Assembly (NCBI RefSeq): GCF_003957255.1
Contig: NZ_QDIE01000018.1
Coordinates: forward strand, 1 to 43,847
Source of the DNA: Actinotignum sanguinis
GTDB taxonomy: Bacteria; Actinomycetota; Actinomycetes; Actinomycetales; Actinomycetaceae
DNA length: 43,847 nucleotides
Reading direction: 5' to 3'
The notes under the pieces are model-generated. The model did not search any database and had not been told where the DNA came from. It saw nothing but the letters and a program-made list of their open reading frames with translations. Below, piece by piece: positions 9,772 through 17,161 of the stretch (position 1 is the first letter of the stretch; each line of letters begins with the position of its first letter). A program made the position numbers and the translations under genes.

Positions 9772-10341
9772 GATTCTCCTTCGTCAATTAACGGTCACCC
9801 CAGTGGCGGGCTGACCTCGATATTTCGATATAAACACCCGCCGCGCAAGGCGCGCATAACCGGGTGGTGGCCTCGTAAAGCAGGCCACCCGAAGGAGCGC
9901 CTGCCGCGTCGATAACGGAAGAGTTCGTGAGCGCGCATGCATCCCCAGCTCACCCGCACCGCAGGTTCACCGGGCTCCCAACCCGCAGGTCAGATAATTC
10001 CGCGCTTCGAGCTCCTTCCCTCGCCGAAGCAACGCCGTCAATTTTAGGGCGACGGCGGCAAAAAACAAAGTTTTTTGCCGCGCCTCACACGCCTCGCGCG
10101 CTTCCTGCGCCGCCAGCGCATCGCCGCTGGACGCCCCGCGGCCCGCTCAGCTGGCATACCCCGTGACCCCGACCCGAAAACCCCTCCACACCAATGCACT
10201 TACACCAACCTGACCTGGGCCTACACATGCAGCCATGCCGCCGGCGCCGCTTGACCTCAAAATAGGCCCGCTGCCACGCCACCCAACCTGCCAGCAGCCA
10301 CCCCGCCAGCTGGCGCCGTCGTCGTACCACCCCTACCGACA
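9772..10341. other. Gene-free region upstream of rplY
   Basis: No frame here looks like a protein. It holds a hairpin (stem GGTGGCCT/AGGCCACC, about 9865-9888), the AT-rich repeat CGATATTTCGATAT near 9818, which may belong to the rplY promoter, and the A6/T6 hairpin at 10055-10081. A single copy of an AAGCAACGCC motif near 10027 resembles the array that starts at 10342. Confidence 0.5.
10055..10081. terminator. Perfect hairpin GCGGCAAAAAA/TTTTTTGCCGC, possible bidirectional terminator
   Basis: GCGGCAAAAAA at 10055-10065 pairs with TTTTTTGCCGC at 10071-10081 around a CAAAG loop. The A and T runs sit next to the loop, which is unlike an ordinary intrinsic terminator. No gene ends close by, so its role is open. 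Confidence 0.45.
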
Positions 10342-10552
10342 ACAAAAAGCAACGCCACACACCTCGGGCTCACAAAATGTAACCTCACGTATCTTGGGGG
10401 AATAGAATGCATCATGCCAGCGGAATCGCAAGCAGAATGCAACCTCTGAGCAGCTTAGGCCCACAAAAAGCAACGCTAGCGGCGCACCCGCGACAAGATG
10501 CAACGTCAGAACACAAAATCCAAAACTTAATGTGTTTGCCGTTGCTTTTTGT
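10342..10552. repeat. 30-bp-periodic array of a degenerate 12-mer (consensus ACARAATGCAAC)
   Basis: Direct copies begin at 10342, 10372, 10402, 10432, 10463 and 10493, so the period is 30, 30, 30, 31 and 30 bp. The copies are ACAAAAAGCAAC, ACAAAATGTAAC, ATAGAATGCATC, GCAGAATGCAAC, ACAAAAAGCAAC and ACAAGATGCAAC. A weaker copy begins at 10513, and a perfect inverted copy of the first lies at 10541-10552. The DNA between the cores is not conserved. The array ends about 80 bp before the start of the nuclease-like gene. A spacing close to three helical turns suggests one-face protein binding. Confidence 0.8.
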
Positions 10553-10566
10553 AAACCGGGGTCTCT

Positions 10567-10626
10567 TGTGGACACTGCACAAGCCCTGTGGAAAGCACGT
10601 TGACGGTTCCACAGGCATCCTCCACA
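10567..10626. promoter_or_regulatory. Nested TGTGGA/TCCACA inverted repeats just before the nuclease-like gene
   Basis: CCTGTGGAA (10585-10593) and TTCCACAGG (10607-10615) are perfect 9-bp arms around 13 bases. Outer copies TGTGGA (10567-10572) and TCCACA (10621-10626) flank them. The right edge is nine bases before the ATG at 10635. It could be a four-half-site operator or an mRNA hairpin hiding the start region. Confidence 0.6.
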
Positions 10627-10634
10627 CTCGGGGC

Positions 10635-11720
10635 ATGACCCAGCAACCTCGTGTCTCAACAACACCGCAGATGCCAGCTACCAACAATGCTGTGGAACCG
10701 ATGCCAACTGAACAAGCACACTCAATACTGCTCCCGCCTATAGTTAGTAAGGCGCAACTCTTCGCACTCGGGAAGCCCATGCATGTTCTGCGACATCGTA
10801 AACTCCAGCGCGTCGCCCCCAATATGTACCGTGATATAAACCGTGAAATCACAGAACTTGATCTTCTTATTGCGCTCCAACATAACTATCCCGAAAGCAC
10901 CATTACGGGATTATCAGCAATGCGACTCTGGCATATGCCCCTACCGAAGCATTTAGGACAATGGACAGAGGGAACGCTGGTCGACATAACATCAGCTAAT
11001 AATCAATATCACCGTGCTCATCCACTCGCTCGCTGGGACCGCAGCCGACTCCTTCCCGAAGATGTCACGGAACTCAATCTTGAGCAGGGAGTTCTCCGCG
11101 TTGTCTCACGCCCTCGGGCTCTCTTGGCGAGCATCCCCGAACTTCCTTTTTACCGTATTATCGCCATCCTGGATTCTCTACTGCGCTCACCGCGTCCACA
11201 TTTCGAAAACAGATCAGCTCCACACGCAACCCTTCACGATCTTAGCGAATTCACAGCGCGACACCCGGGATGGAAATCCGTTAACAGGTTCCGCGCGGCG
11301 CTGGCCTGGGCGCGGGTGGGTGCGGATTCACCGATGGAAACCCTACTGCGGCTCATTATCGCCATGGCGGGATTCCCGGAGCCGCGCCTCAATCATCGAC
11401 TTATCGCACCCGACGGCCGCTCGCTCGGCCAGCCCGATATGCTCTTCGAAGAGCAGCGCATCATTGTGGAGTACGACAGCGCACCTCACCGAGACACCTC
11501 TCAGCAGGTCAAGGATCGCCAGCGGCGCGAGCTCCGCACCAGCTACGGCTGGATCGAACTGCAGGTTTTCCATCCCGACCTGCGTCTGCCATCGCAATTG
11601 CGGCGGCTACTCCTCACCCCCGGAACAACGAAGTTCCCACAGTTCTCTCCCGATGACGTGCCTGTTACCGCCAATTTAGCGCGCGCATTCCGCCAGCGCG
11701 GGTGGCGGGTGCGGGAATGA
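10635..11720 (+). CDS. DUF559/PD-(D/E)XK nuclease-like protein with AbiEi-like N-terminal region
   Basis: The 361-residue product belongs to a large actinobacterial group with an N-terminal region resembling AbiEi-type winged-helix antitoxins and a C-terminal DUF559-like Vsr/PD-(D/E)XK fold. The visible active-site pattern is E235 (SPMETLLR), D268 (GQPDMLF), E279 and D281 (VEYDS), with D294 in a conserved VKDRQRR helix. The frame is open back to 10407, through the repeat array; the ATG at 10635 is the better start, although no strong ribosome-binding site precedes it. It is convergent with the TSUP gene and has no obvious toxin partner. DNA binding or nicking is inferred from the fold; no substrate is known. 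Confidence 0.75.
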   Translation: MTQQPRVSTTPQMPATNNAVEPMPTEQAHSILLPPIVSKAQLFALGKPMHVLRHRKLQRVAPNMYRDINREITELDLLIALQHNYPESTITGLSAMRLWHMPLPKHLGQWTEGTLVDITSANNQYHRAHPLARWDRSRLLPEDVTELNLEQGVLRVVSRPRALLASIPELPFYRIIAILDSLLRSPRPHFENRSAPHATLHDLSEFTARHPGWKSVNRFRAALAWARVGADSPMETLLRLIIAMAGFPEPRLNHRLIAPDGRSLGQPDMLFEEQRIIVEYDSAPHRDTSQQVKDRQRRELRTSYGWIELQVFHPDLRLPSQLRRLLLTPGTTKFPQFSPDDVPVTANLARAFRQRGWRVRE

Positions 11721-11806
11721 GCCGGTAGAGGTAAGGACCTGAGTCGGTGGCCGACCAGGAATTACGGCAGCCACACACATTCTCGCAGGGCTTGCTCGAC
11801 GCCGCC

Positions 11807-12571
11807 CTACCCCAGCGCGCGCAACAACAACCAGATCGCGAGTGCGGTTCCGAATATGCCGACCAGCCAGCGCACCACACCGCCGGGGAGGAAACGCTGG
11901 AGGTGAGGGCCCACCATTCCGCCGAGCAACCCGCCGAGCATCATAGTGAGCGCCGCCGCGTAGTCCACTTCCCCGGACCAGATGAAGAAAAGTAGGGCCG
12001 TGAGATTAGCGCAACCCAGCACCGGGGATTTGAGCAGCAGCGCTTCGTGGGTGGTCATCGGGGTGAGGATCGCGGCGATGCCAAGATAAACAACCGCGGA
12101 GGCCGCCCCGAAATAACCTCCGTACACGCCCAGCACTCCCACCAGCACCAAGAAAGTGGGAACCGGAATATTAGCGTGAATGCCGCGTCGCTCCAGGTAG
12201 GGGCCGATCAATGTGGAGAGGGTGGCGATGAGTACCAGCCAGGGCACCACGAACTCGAAAACTTTTGGGTCGAAAGCCAGGAGCAGCACCGCGCCGATAG
12301 CTCCGCCCACCGCGCTGATAAACATCTGCGGCCACAGCGGGTAGGCCTGCACCGCCCGCATGGACCGCCAGCCGGTGAGCACAGACCCCAGGCTGCTCCC
12401 GAAATTATTTATCGCATTCGTGACATTGGCGGTAATCGGTGGGAATCCGAGGGCGAGGAGGGCCGGGTAGGTGACCAACGATGCCACTCCGGTTAGGTAC
12501 CCCACGATGCCGCCAACCAGGCCAGTAGCAAAGACAAGTACGGACAGCGCCCAAGTCGATGTGACCACCAC
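11807..12571 (-). CDS. TSUP (TauE/SafE) family membrane permease
   Basis: A 254-residue polytopic membrane protein with about eight hydrophobic segments. The repeated family pattern is visible: GLVGGIVGYLTGVASLVTYPALLALGF early and GVLGVYGGYFGAASAVVYL after the midpoint. Members export sulfite, sulfoacetate or other anions; the substrate here cannot be read from sequence. The frame is open to 12718, but GTG at 12571 (or 12568) has AAGGAAG at a suitable distance and gives the normal length, while the upstream part is encoded by degenerate repeats. It lies between prs and the convergent nuclease-like gene, in an insertion separating prs from rplY. Confidence 0.85.
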   Translation of the reverse strand: MVVTSTWALSVLVFATGLVGGIVGYLTGVASLVTYPALLALGFPPITANVTNAINNFGSSLGSVLTGWRSMRAVQAYPLWPQMFISAVGGAIGAVLLLAFDPKVFEFVVPWLVLIATLSTLIGPYLERRGIHANIPVPTFLVLVGVLGVYGGYFGAASAVVYLGIAAILTPMTTHEALLLKSPVLGCANLTALLFFIWSGEVDYAAALTMMLGGLLGGMVGPHLQRFLPGGVVRWLVGIFGTALAIWLLLRALG

Positions 12572-12589
12572 GTGCGTTATCTTCCTTCC

Positions 12590-12770
12590 TAGCCGCGTCA
12601 AGTACTGGTTCCCCAGCCACATTGAGCGCTGGCTTCTTAGCCGCATCGAGTACCGGCTTGCCGCCGCATCGCGTATTGGCTCCCCAGCCCCGGAAAGTAC
12701 CGGGTTCCCACCAAGCACCGGGCCCCACCAAGTACCGGGCTACCACCACAACAATGAAGGCGCCGGTACG
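12590..12770. repeat. Degenerate tandem repeats of about 18-25 bp upstream of the TSUP gene
   Basis: Successive units carry a core like GAGTACCGGCT or AAGTACCGGG followed by CCCCA: for example near 12599, 12626, 12648, 12672, 12696, 12715 and 12732. Copies to the right are shorter and more GC-rich. They fill the gap between the prs stop and the TSUP start. They can be read through in frame with the TSUP gene (upstream of its chosen start) but encode no recognisable domain. Confidence 0.6.
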
Positions 12771-12810
12771 CTCCAGCGCACCAGCGCCTCCTCGTGAGGC
12801 TACCTCACAC

Positions 12811-13794
12811 TCAGTACGCGCCGTCAAACAGCGAGGTCACCGAGCCATCCTCGAACACTTCGTCGATAGCACGGGCCAGTGTGGGAGCAATCGAGAGCAC
12901 CGTCAGGCCCTTAAAACGCTTCTCATCGGGAATCGGAACGGTATCGGTCACCACAAGTTCGCGAATCGGAGCGTTCGAGAGCCGCTCCACCGCTTCCCCG
13001 GAAAGCAGCGCGTGGGTGGCCGCCACGATCACGTCTTTGGCACCGGCATCCTTAACAACGCGGATCGCGCCGACCAGCGTGCCTGCCGTGTCAATCATGT
13101 CGTCAACAATAATGGCGGTTTTACCGGCCACATCGCCAACCACGCGGTTGGCCTTCGCGGTATTCGCTTTCTCGATATTGCGGGTCTTATGCACGAAAGC
13201 CAGCGGAATCCCGCCCAGGCGCGAGGACCACTGCTCGGCCACCTTAATACGGCCGGCATCGGGTGAGACCATAACGGCGTCGTCGCCGGTAATAATGGAG
13301 CGGACGTATTCGACCAGGGTGGGCATCGCCCACAGGTGATCCACCGGCCCATCGAAGAAACCCTGGCTTTGCGCGGCGTGCAAATCCACGCTCATAATGC
13401 GGTTCGCGCCGGCCGTCTTGAGAAGATCAGCCACCAGCCGCGCGGAAATCGGTTCGCGGCCCTTGTGCTTCTTATCCTGGCGGGCGTAGGGATAATACGG
13501 CGCCACCACGGTGATGCGCTTGGCCGAGGCGCGTTTAGCGGCATCCACCATAAGCAACGTCTCCATCAGCCACTTATTAATGGGGCTGCTGAAGGCCTGC
13601 ATAATAAAAACATCCGCCCCGCGGATGGACTCCTCATAGCGGATGTAAATTTCCGAATTCGCGAAATCGTAAATGGTGGTGGGCAGCATGCTGATATGGA
13701 GGCAGCGCGCAACCTCCTCCGCCAGCTCCGGATAAGCGCGGCCCGTGGCTAGGACCAGCCGCTTATCGTTCGATACCCGCATTCCCGTGCTCAT
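12811..13794 (-). CDS. prs: Ribose-phosphate pyrophosphokinase (PRPP synthase)
   Basis: Makes 5-phosphoribosyl 1-diphosphate from ribose 5-phosphate and ATP, feeding purine, pyrimidine, His, Trp and NAD synthesis. The 327-residue class I enzyme shows VAPYYPYARQDKKHKGREPISA near residue 97, VSPDAGR, the KTRNIEKAN flexible-loop region and the PRPP-binding VDDMIDTAGT. The start at 13794 has GGGGGAG five bases upstream. glmU lies directly upstream on the same strand, as in most Actinobacteria and Firmicutes. The 109-bp gap between them contains a perfect GGTAAAC palindrome, a possible operator. Confidence 0.96.
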   Translation of the reverse strand: MSTGMRVSNDKRLVLATGRAYPELAEEVARCLHISMLPTTIYDFANSEIYIRYEESIRGADVFIMQAFSSPINKWLMETLLMVDAAKRASAKRITVVAPYYPYARQDKKHKGREPISARLVADLLKTAGANRIMSVDLHAAQSQGFFDGPVDHLWAMPTLVEYVRSIITGDDAVMVSPDAGRIKVAEQWSSRLGGIPLAFVHKTRNIEKANTAKANRVVGDVAGKTAIIVDDMIDTAGTLVGAIRVVKDAGAKDVIVAATHALLSGEAVERLSNAPIRELVVTDTVPIPDEKRFKGLTVLSIAPTLARAIDEVFEDGSVTSLFDGAY

Positions 13795-13873
13795 TGTGCT
13801 CCCCCGATGTGTTTCGCCTGCTTGGGTTTTTCGACGTTGTCAGCTTATGTGATCGCGGCGCTACCCGCTACCT

Positions 13874-13908
13874 GGTAAACGGTGTTTACCAGCAGAACAA
13901 TGTTTACC
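13874..13908. promoter_or_regulatory. GGTAAAC-GGT-GTTTACC palindrome plus third half-site
   Basis: GGTAAAC (13874-13880), three bases, GTTTACC (13884-13890) form a perfect 17-bp palindrome; another GTTTACC lies at 13902-13908. It sits about 80-115 bp upstream of the prs start. The TAA stop of glmU (13904-13906) is inside the third half-site. It has the shape of a repressor or activator site, but the regulator is unknown. Confidence 0.6.
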
Positions 13909-14986
13909 CGCCACAGCGGTGCCGCGGCGCCTCCCCGAGAACCACCGCGTGCCGGGCGCATTTCCCGGCTGGGATCAGGCAATCGCGCAGGTACACGTGC
14001 CGCGCCCGCGCGCCCTCTTCCACGATGACGTTGGCAAGCTCCCCGGGCCCCACATGCCCGAACCGCGCAACCCGCGTGGTCCCGCGCAAAATAGTATGAG
14101 GTTCGACGACGCAATCCGGCTCCAGCTCCACCTGGACGTCAATCCACGCCGTGGCCGGATCAATAATGCTCACCCCGCTGCGCATCCACCGCTCCCCGAT
14201 GCGCCGATTCATTTCCCGGCGCAGGGCCGCGAGCTGGACAAGGTCATTCGCACCTTCCGCAGCCAGGTAATCACTGCTCACGTAGGAGCCCACTCCGGCG
14301 CCGAGTTGATAGGCCCGCGCCACAACATCGGTCAGGTACATTTCCCCCTGGGCGTTATCCGTGCCCAGGCCCGCCAGCGCCTCACGCAAAAATACGGCAT
14401 CGAAAATATATGTGGAAGTATTTATTTCGTTGATGGCACGCTGCTGCGTACTTGCGTCTTTATCTTCTACGACGGCGCAGATGGTTCCTTCCCCATCGCG
14501 CACAATCCGCCCGTAGCCAGCCGGATCTGGCACCCGGGCACTCAGCACGGTGACAGCGGGGCTGGCGGGAGTAGCCAAGGCGGTAGCTGCGGCGTCGTTC
14601 CCGCCACCACCGTTCCCGTGGGCGCGCGCGAGCTCCCCGAGAATCTCCCCACCCAGAAGCGGGGTATCCCCGGCCATAACGAGAACCGGACCGGTCACGC
14701 TCGCACCCAGGGCTTCCATTCCGCACCATACAGCGCGGCCTGTCCCCTTGATTTCATCCTGGTCAGCAATAATGACCGAATCGTCTAGTTCAAGCGCGTG
14801 GGCGGCTACTCGGTCCCGTTCGTGGCGCACCACCACCACGATATGCTGGGGATTCAGGCTGCGGGCAGCAGTGATGGCGTGCCCGAGCAGCGTGCGGCCG
14901 CACACCTCATGCAAAAGTTTCGGGGTGGCTGATTTCATGCGAGTTCCCTGGCCAGCAGCCAGGATAACGACAGCGGAGAGATCCAT
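13904..14986 (-). CDS. glmU: GlmU with uridylyltransferase domain only (acetyltransferase domain missing)
   Basis: GlmU normally acetylates glucosamine-1-phosphate and then makes UDP-GlcNAc. This 360-residue product has an intact pyrophosphorylase domain: LAAGQGTRMKSATPKLLHEV at the N-terminus, then MAGDTPLL, the EINTSTYIFD region and the IIDPATAWIDVQVELEPD linker near residue 255. Only a few hexapeptide turns follow before it stops. The part carrying the acetyltransferase residues (about 330-450 in other GlmU proteins) is absent. Only 109 bp separate the stop from prs, so no shifted frame can hold the missing domain. ATG 14986 has GGGAAGG upstream. It may be a functional single-domain enzyme or a decaying gene. 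Confidence 0.9.
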   Translation of the reverse strand: MDLSAVVILAAGQGTRMKSATPKLLHEVCGRTLLGHAITAARSLNPQHIVVVVRHERDRVAAHALELDDSVIIADQDEIKGTGRAVWCGMEALGASVTGPVLVMAGDTPLLGGEILGELARAHGNGGGGNDAAATALATPASPAVTVLSARVPDPAGYGRIVRDGEGTICAVVEDKDASTQQRAINEINTSTYIFDAVFLREALAGLGTDNAQGEMYLTDVVARAYQLGAGVGSYVSSDYLAAEGANDLVQLAALRREMNRRIGERWMRSGVSIIDPATAWIDVQVELEPDCVVEPHTILRGTTRVARFGHVGPGELANVIVEEGARARHVYLRDCLIPAGKCARHAVVLGEAPRHRCGG

Positions 14987-15054
14987 GCCTTCCCTTTTCC
15001 GGCGGCGATGCGCCCTATATTTCGCCACGGACGCTGACGCTGCGCCCGAAAACG

Positions 15055-15125
15055 TTCCGCCACTAGGATTCGAACCTAGAATAACGGTTCCAAAGACCGC
15101 TGTGTTGCCGTTACACCATGGCGGA
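15055..15125 (-). tRNA. tRNA-Gln (anticodon TTG)
   Basis: The minus strand folds into a complete 71-nt cloverleaf. The acceptor stem is TCCGCCA/TGGCGGA, the anticodon arm GCGGT-CTTTGGA-ACCGT gives TTG (reads CAA), and the T arm CTAGG-TTCGAAT-CCTAG is intact. CCA is not encoded. It sits between glmU and the divergent tetR gene, as in mycobacteria. Confidence 0.95.
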
Positions 15126-15182
15126 GAACTGCCGACGCGCGGGCCGGCACCGGTATAGTCTAGCTGACCGAAGCGCTCCTGG

Positions 15183-15188
15183 CATAAT
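15183..15188 (+). promoter_or_regulatory. -10 box CATAAT seven bases before the tetR ATG
   Basis: CATAAT at 15183-15188 is followed by seven bases and then ATG at 15196, with no ribosome-binding site between. Transcription would begin at or beside the start codon, giving a leaderless message. Confidence 0.5.
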
Positions 15189-15195
15189 ACTAAGT

Positions 15196-15936
15196 ATGAA
15201 ACAGACCTCGCCTGAGGGTACGAACGGCGTCGATGCCGCCCGCGCCGCCGACAACACGCTCACTGACCCCACCCAGAACACCGCTGCCACCACCGCACCT
15301 GCCCCCGCCTCGGAAAAGAAACGGGTGCGCATGTCGCGGGCAGACAGGCGTAAACAATTGGTGGGCGTGGCGCGGGAACTTTTCGCGGCGCAGGGTTTTG
15401 ACGGGGTCTCCATTGAAGAAATCGCCGCGGCCGCCCAAGTATCCAAGCCCGTTGTGTACGAGCACTTCGGTTCCAAAGAAGGCATTTACAACGTGGTGGT
15501 GGATCGCGAGCTCGTCACCCTCACGGAATTACTCTCCGCGCGTATGAACATTGGGCTGCCCGAGCGCGAAGTGCTTGAGTCCATCGTCGTCGCCGTGCTG
15601 GATTATATCGAGCATAACGACGACGGTTTTCGCCTCCTTGTGCAGCGCTCGCCAGCTACGCTCGGCGGGGATTCCTTCTCCACCGTGATCGCGGATGTGG
15701 CTGATTACGCCTCCGATTTACTCGCGCCCATGCTCGGGCGCAACGGTATCTCTCCCCAATACGCACGCATTTACGGGCAGACGCTGGCCGGGGCGCTCGG
15801 CCAGGTGGGCCAGTGGTGGGTGGATGTGCGCCAACCCGATAAAGAAACCGTGGCGGAACACGTGGTGAACTTTATGTGGAACGGCTTGCGCGGGCTGGAA
15901 TCGCAGCCGCGCCTGCTCACCCGCGGCGGGCACTAG
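15196..15936 (+). CDS. TetR/AcrR-family transcriptional regulator
   Basis: The 246-residue product has a disordered Ala/Thr/Pro-rich N-terminal tail of about 45 residues, then a TetR DNA-binding domain (DRRKQLVGVARELFAAQGFDG, VSIEEIAAAAQVSKPVVYEHF, SKEGIYNVVVD), then a helical ligand-binding domain. I start at ATG 15196 because of the -10 box just upstream; ATG 15331 would give a more typical length of 201 residues. A TetR gene at this place, diverging from tRNA-Gln and glmU, is conserved in mycobacteria, so it is part of the backbone. The same-strand exporter genes downstream, with a palindrome between, may be its targets. Confidence 0.88.
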   Translation: MKQTSPEGTNGVDAARAADNTLTDPTQNTAATTAPAPASEKKRVRMSRADRRKQLVGVARELFAAQGFDGVSIEEIAAAAQVSKPVVYEHFGSKEGIYNVVVDRELVTLTELLSARMNIGLPEREVLESIVVAVLDYIEHNDDGFRLLVQRSPATLGGDSFSTVIADVADYASDLLAPMLGRNGISPQYARIYGQTLAGALGQVGQWWVDVRQPDKETVAEHVVNFMWNGLRGLESQPRLLTRGGH

Positions 15937-16031
15937 CCGCAATCCGGCCCGTCTCCCTTTCTTATTCTAGGTTTCACCTGGGCTGTGGCATAGAATGGAC
16001 GGCGACACGCAAATAGAACGATGGCGCTCTA

Positions 16032-16043
16032 GGTGACGTCACC
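16032..16043. promoter_or_regulatory. Perfect palindrome GGTGACGTCACC upstream of the exporter genes
   Basis: A 12-bp perfect palindrome lies between tetR and the exporter operon. A TAGAAT -10-like box lies downstream of it at 16094-16099 and another upstream near 15990. Its location makes it a candidate operator for the neighbouring TetR protein. This is inference from position and symmetry only. Confidence 0.45.
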
Positions 16044-16135
16044 GGTCTTGCACGCGGCGGTTGCCCGTGTCTGGGCGCGTGGCGTGCTACCCCTAGAATA
16101 TTCATCAATCGCACGATAGCAAGGACGTACCCCTT

Positions 16136-17161
16136 ATGCTCTCCGTTGAGAACATCTCCAAGAGTTTCAGGTCGCGCAAAGTATTGCAAAATCTCACCTT
16201 CACGGTTCGCCCCGGTGAAATCTTCGGTTTCGTCGGCTCGAACGGCGCTGGGAAAACCACTGCAATGCGCATTATGCTCGGCCTCCTGAGTAAAGATTCC
16301 GGGCAGGTGACTTGGAATGGTGGCCCTATTGATTTCGCGGCGCGCCAGCGTATCGGCTATATGCCTGAAGAGCGCGGTCTCTACCCTAAAATGCCGGTTG
16401 ATAAGCAGCTGATGTATTTCGCGCGCCTGCACGGGATGAGCCCGGATGCGGCGCGGGCCGCCATGGAGCGCTGGACTGATCGCCTCGGGGTGGGTTCACG
16501 CCGGGAGGATGCCGTCCAGAAACTTTCCCTCGGTAACCAGCAGCGCGTGCAGCTGGCCGCCGCCCTTATTCACGATCCGGAACTGCTCATTCTTGATGAG
16601 CCTTTCTCCGGGCTGGATCCGGTAGCGGTACGCACCATGAGCGAAACGCTACGCCAGAAGGCAGATGAAGGAGTCCCGGTTATTTTCTCCTCGCACCAGC
16701 TTGACCTGGTGGAACGCCTATGCGATAGCGTAGGAATTCTCGCGGGCGGAAATATCGTGGCTCGCGGCACCGTTGATGAATTGCGCAATGCCGGGAATCC
16801 GCCCTACGCGCTGGCGGTACGGGCAGCAGAAGCCACGCTGCGCGAGGCCCTCACCCAGGCCGGATTTACCGTCCAGCCCGATCCGCTGGCCGGAACGTCA
16901 GAGGCGCCGCTGAGCGCGGGAATTACCCGCGTGCTCGTGGAAACCCCGGCCGCCGCGGGAACCGCCGACCCCACCGCCGCGCTTCTCAACGCGGCCCAGC
17001 AGGCCGGCACCGTGGTGGAATTCGCCCAGCGCCGCCCTCACCTCACGGAATTGTTCCGCGACGTCGTTCAGGTGCCTTCCACGGAAGAAGAAGGCGATGC
17101 GGCCACCTCCAAGAAAAAGCGTGGCCTGTTCGGCTCGCTGTTCGGAAAGAAGGCTAAGTAA
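16136..17161 (+). CDS. ABC transporter ATP-binding protein (NatA-like)
   Basis: Cytoplasmic ATPase of an ABC-2 type exporter. The 341-residue protein has Walker A GSNGAGKTT (35-43), the signature region LSLGNQQRVQ, Walker B LLILDEPFSGLDP and the switch SSHQLDLVERL. It has an extra C-terminal domain (about 220-310, DUF4162-type) and a basic tail (KKKRG...GKKAK). ATG 16136 is preceded by AAGGA ten bases upstream. Its stop overlaps the permease start (TAATG), so the two are translationally coupled. NatAB-type systems export Na+ or other toxic compounds; the substrate is unknown. Confidence 0.93.
   Translation: MLSVENISKSFRSRKVLQNLTFTVRPGEIFGFVGSNGAGKTTAMRIMLGLLSKDSGQVTWNGGPIDFAARQRIGYMPEERGLYPKMPVDKQLMYFARLHGMSPDAARAAMERWTDRLGVGSRREDAVQKLSLGNQQRVQLAAALIHDPELLILDEPFSGLDPVAVRTMSETLRQKADEGVPVIFSSHQLDLVERLCDSVGILAGGNIVARGTVDELRNAGNPPYALAVRAAEATLREALTQAGFTVQPDPLAGTSEAPLSAGITRVLVETPAAAGTADPTAALLNAAQQAGTVVEFAQRRPHLTELFRDVVQVPSTEEEGDAATSKKKRGLFGSLFGKKAK

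Noticed and set aside
10342-10552. Could the 30-bp-periodic array be a CRISPR array?
   Set aside because: The conserved core is only about 12 bp and degenerate. The period is too short for repeat plus spacer, no cas genes are near, and one copy is inverted.
10407-10634. Longer N-terminus for the nuclease-like gene (437 residues from 10407)
   Set aside because: The extension is encoded by the periodic array and the palindrome, has protein-unlike composition, and no ribosome-binding site supports it.
13795-13903. Frameshifted remainder of GlmU after its stop
   Set aside because: The gap to prs is only 109 bp and no frame shows hexapeptide repeats, so the domain is missing and not shifted.
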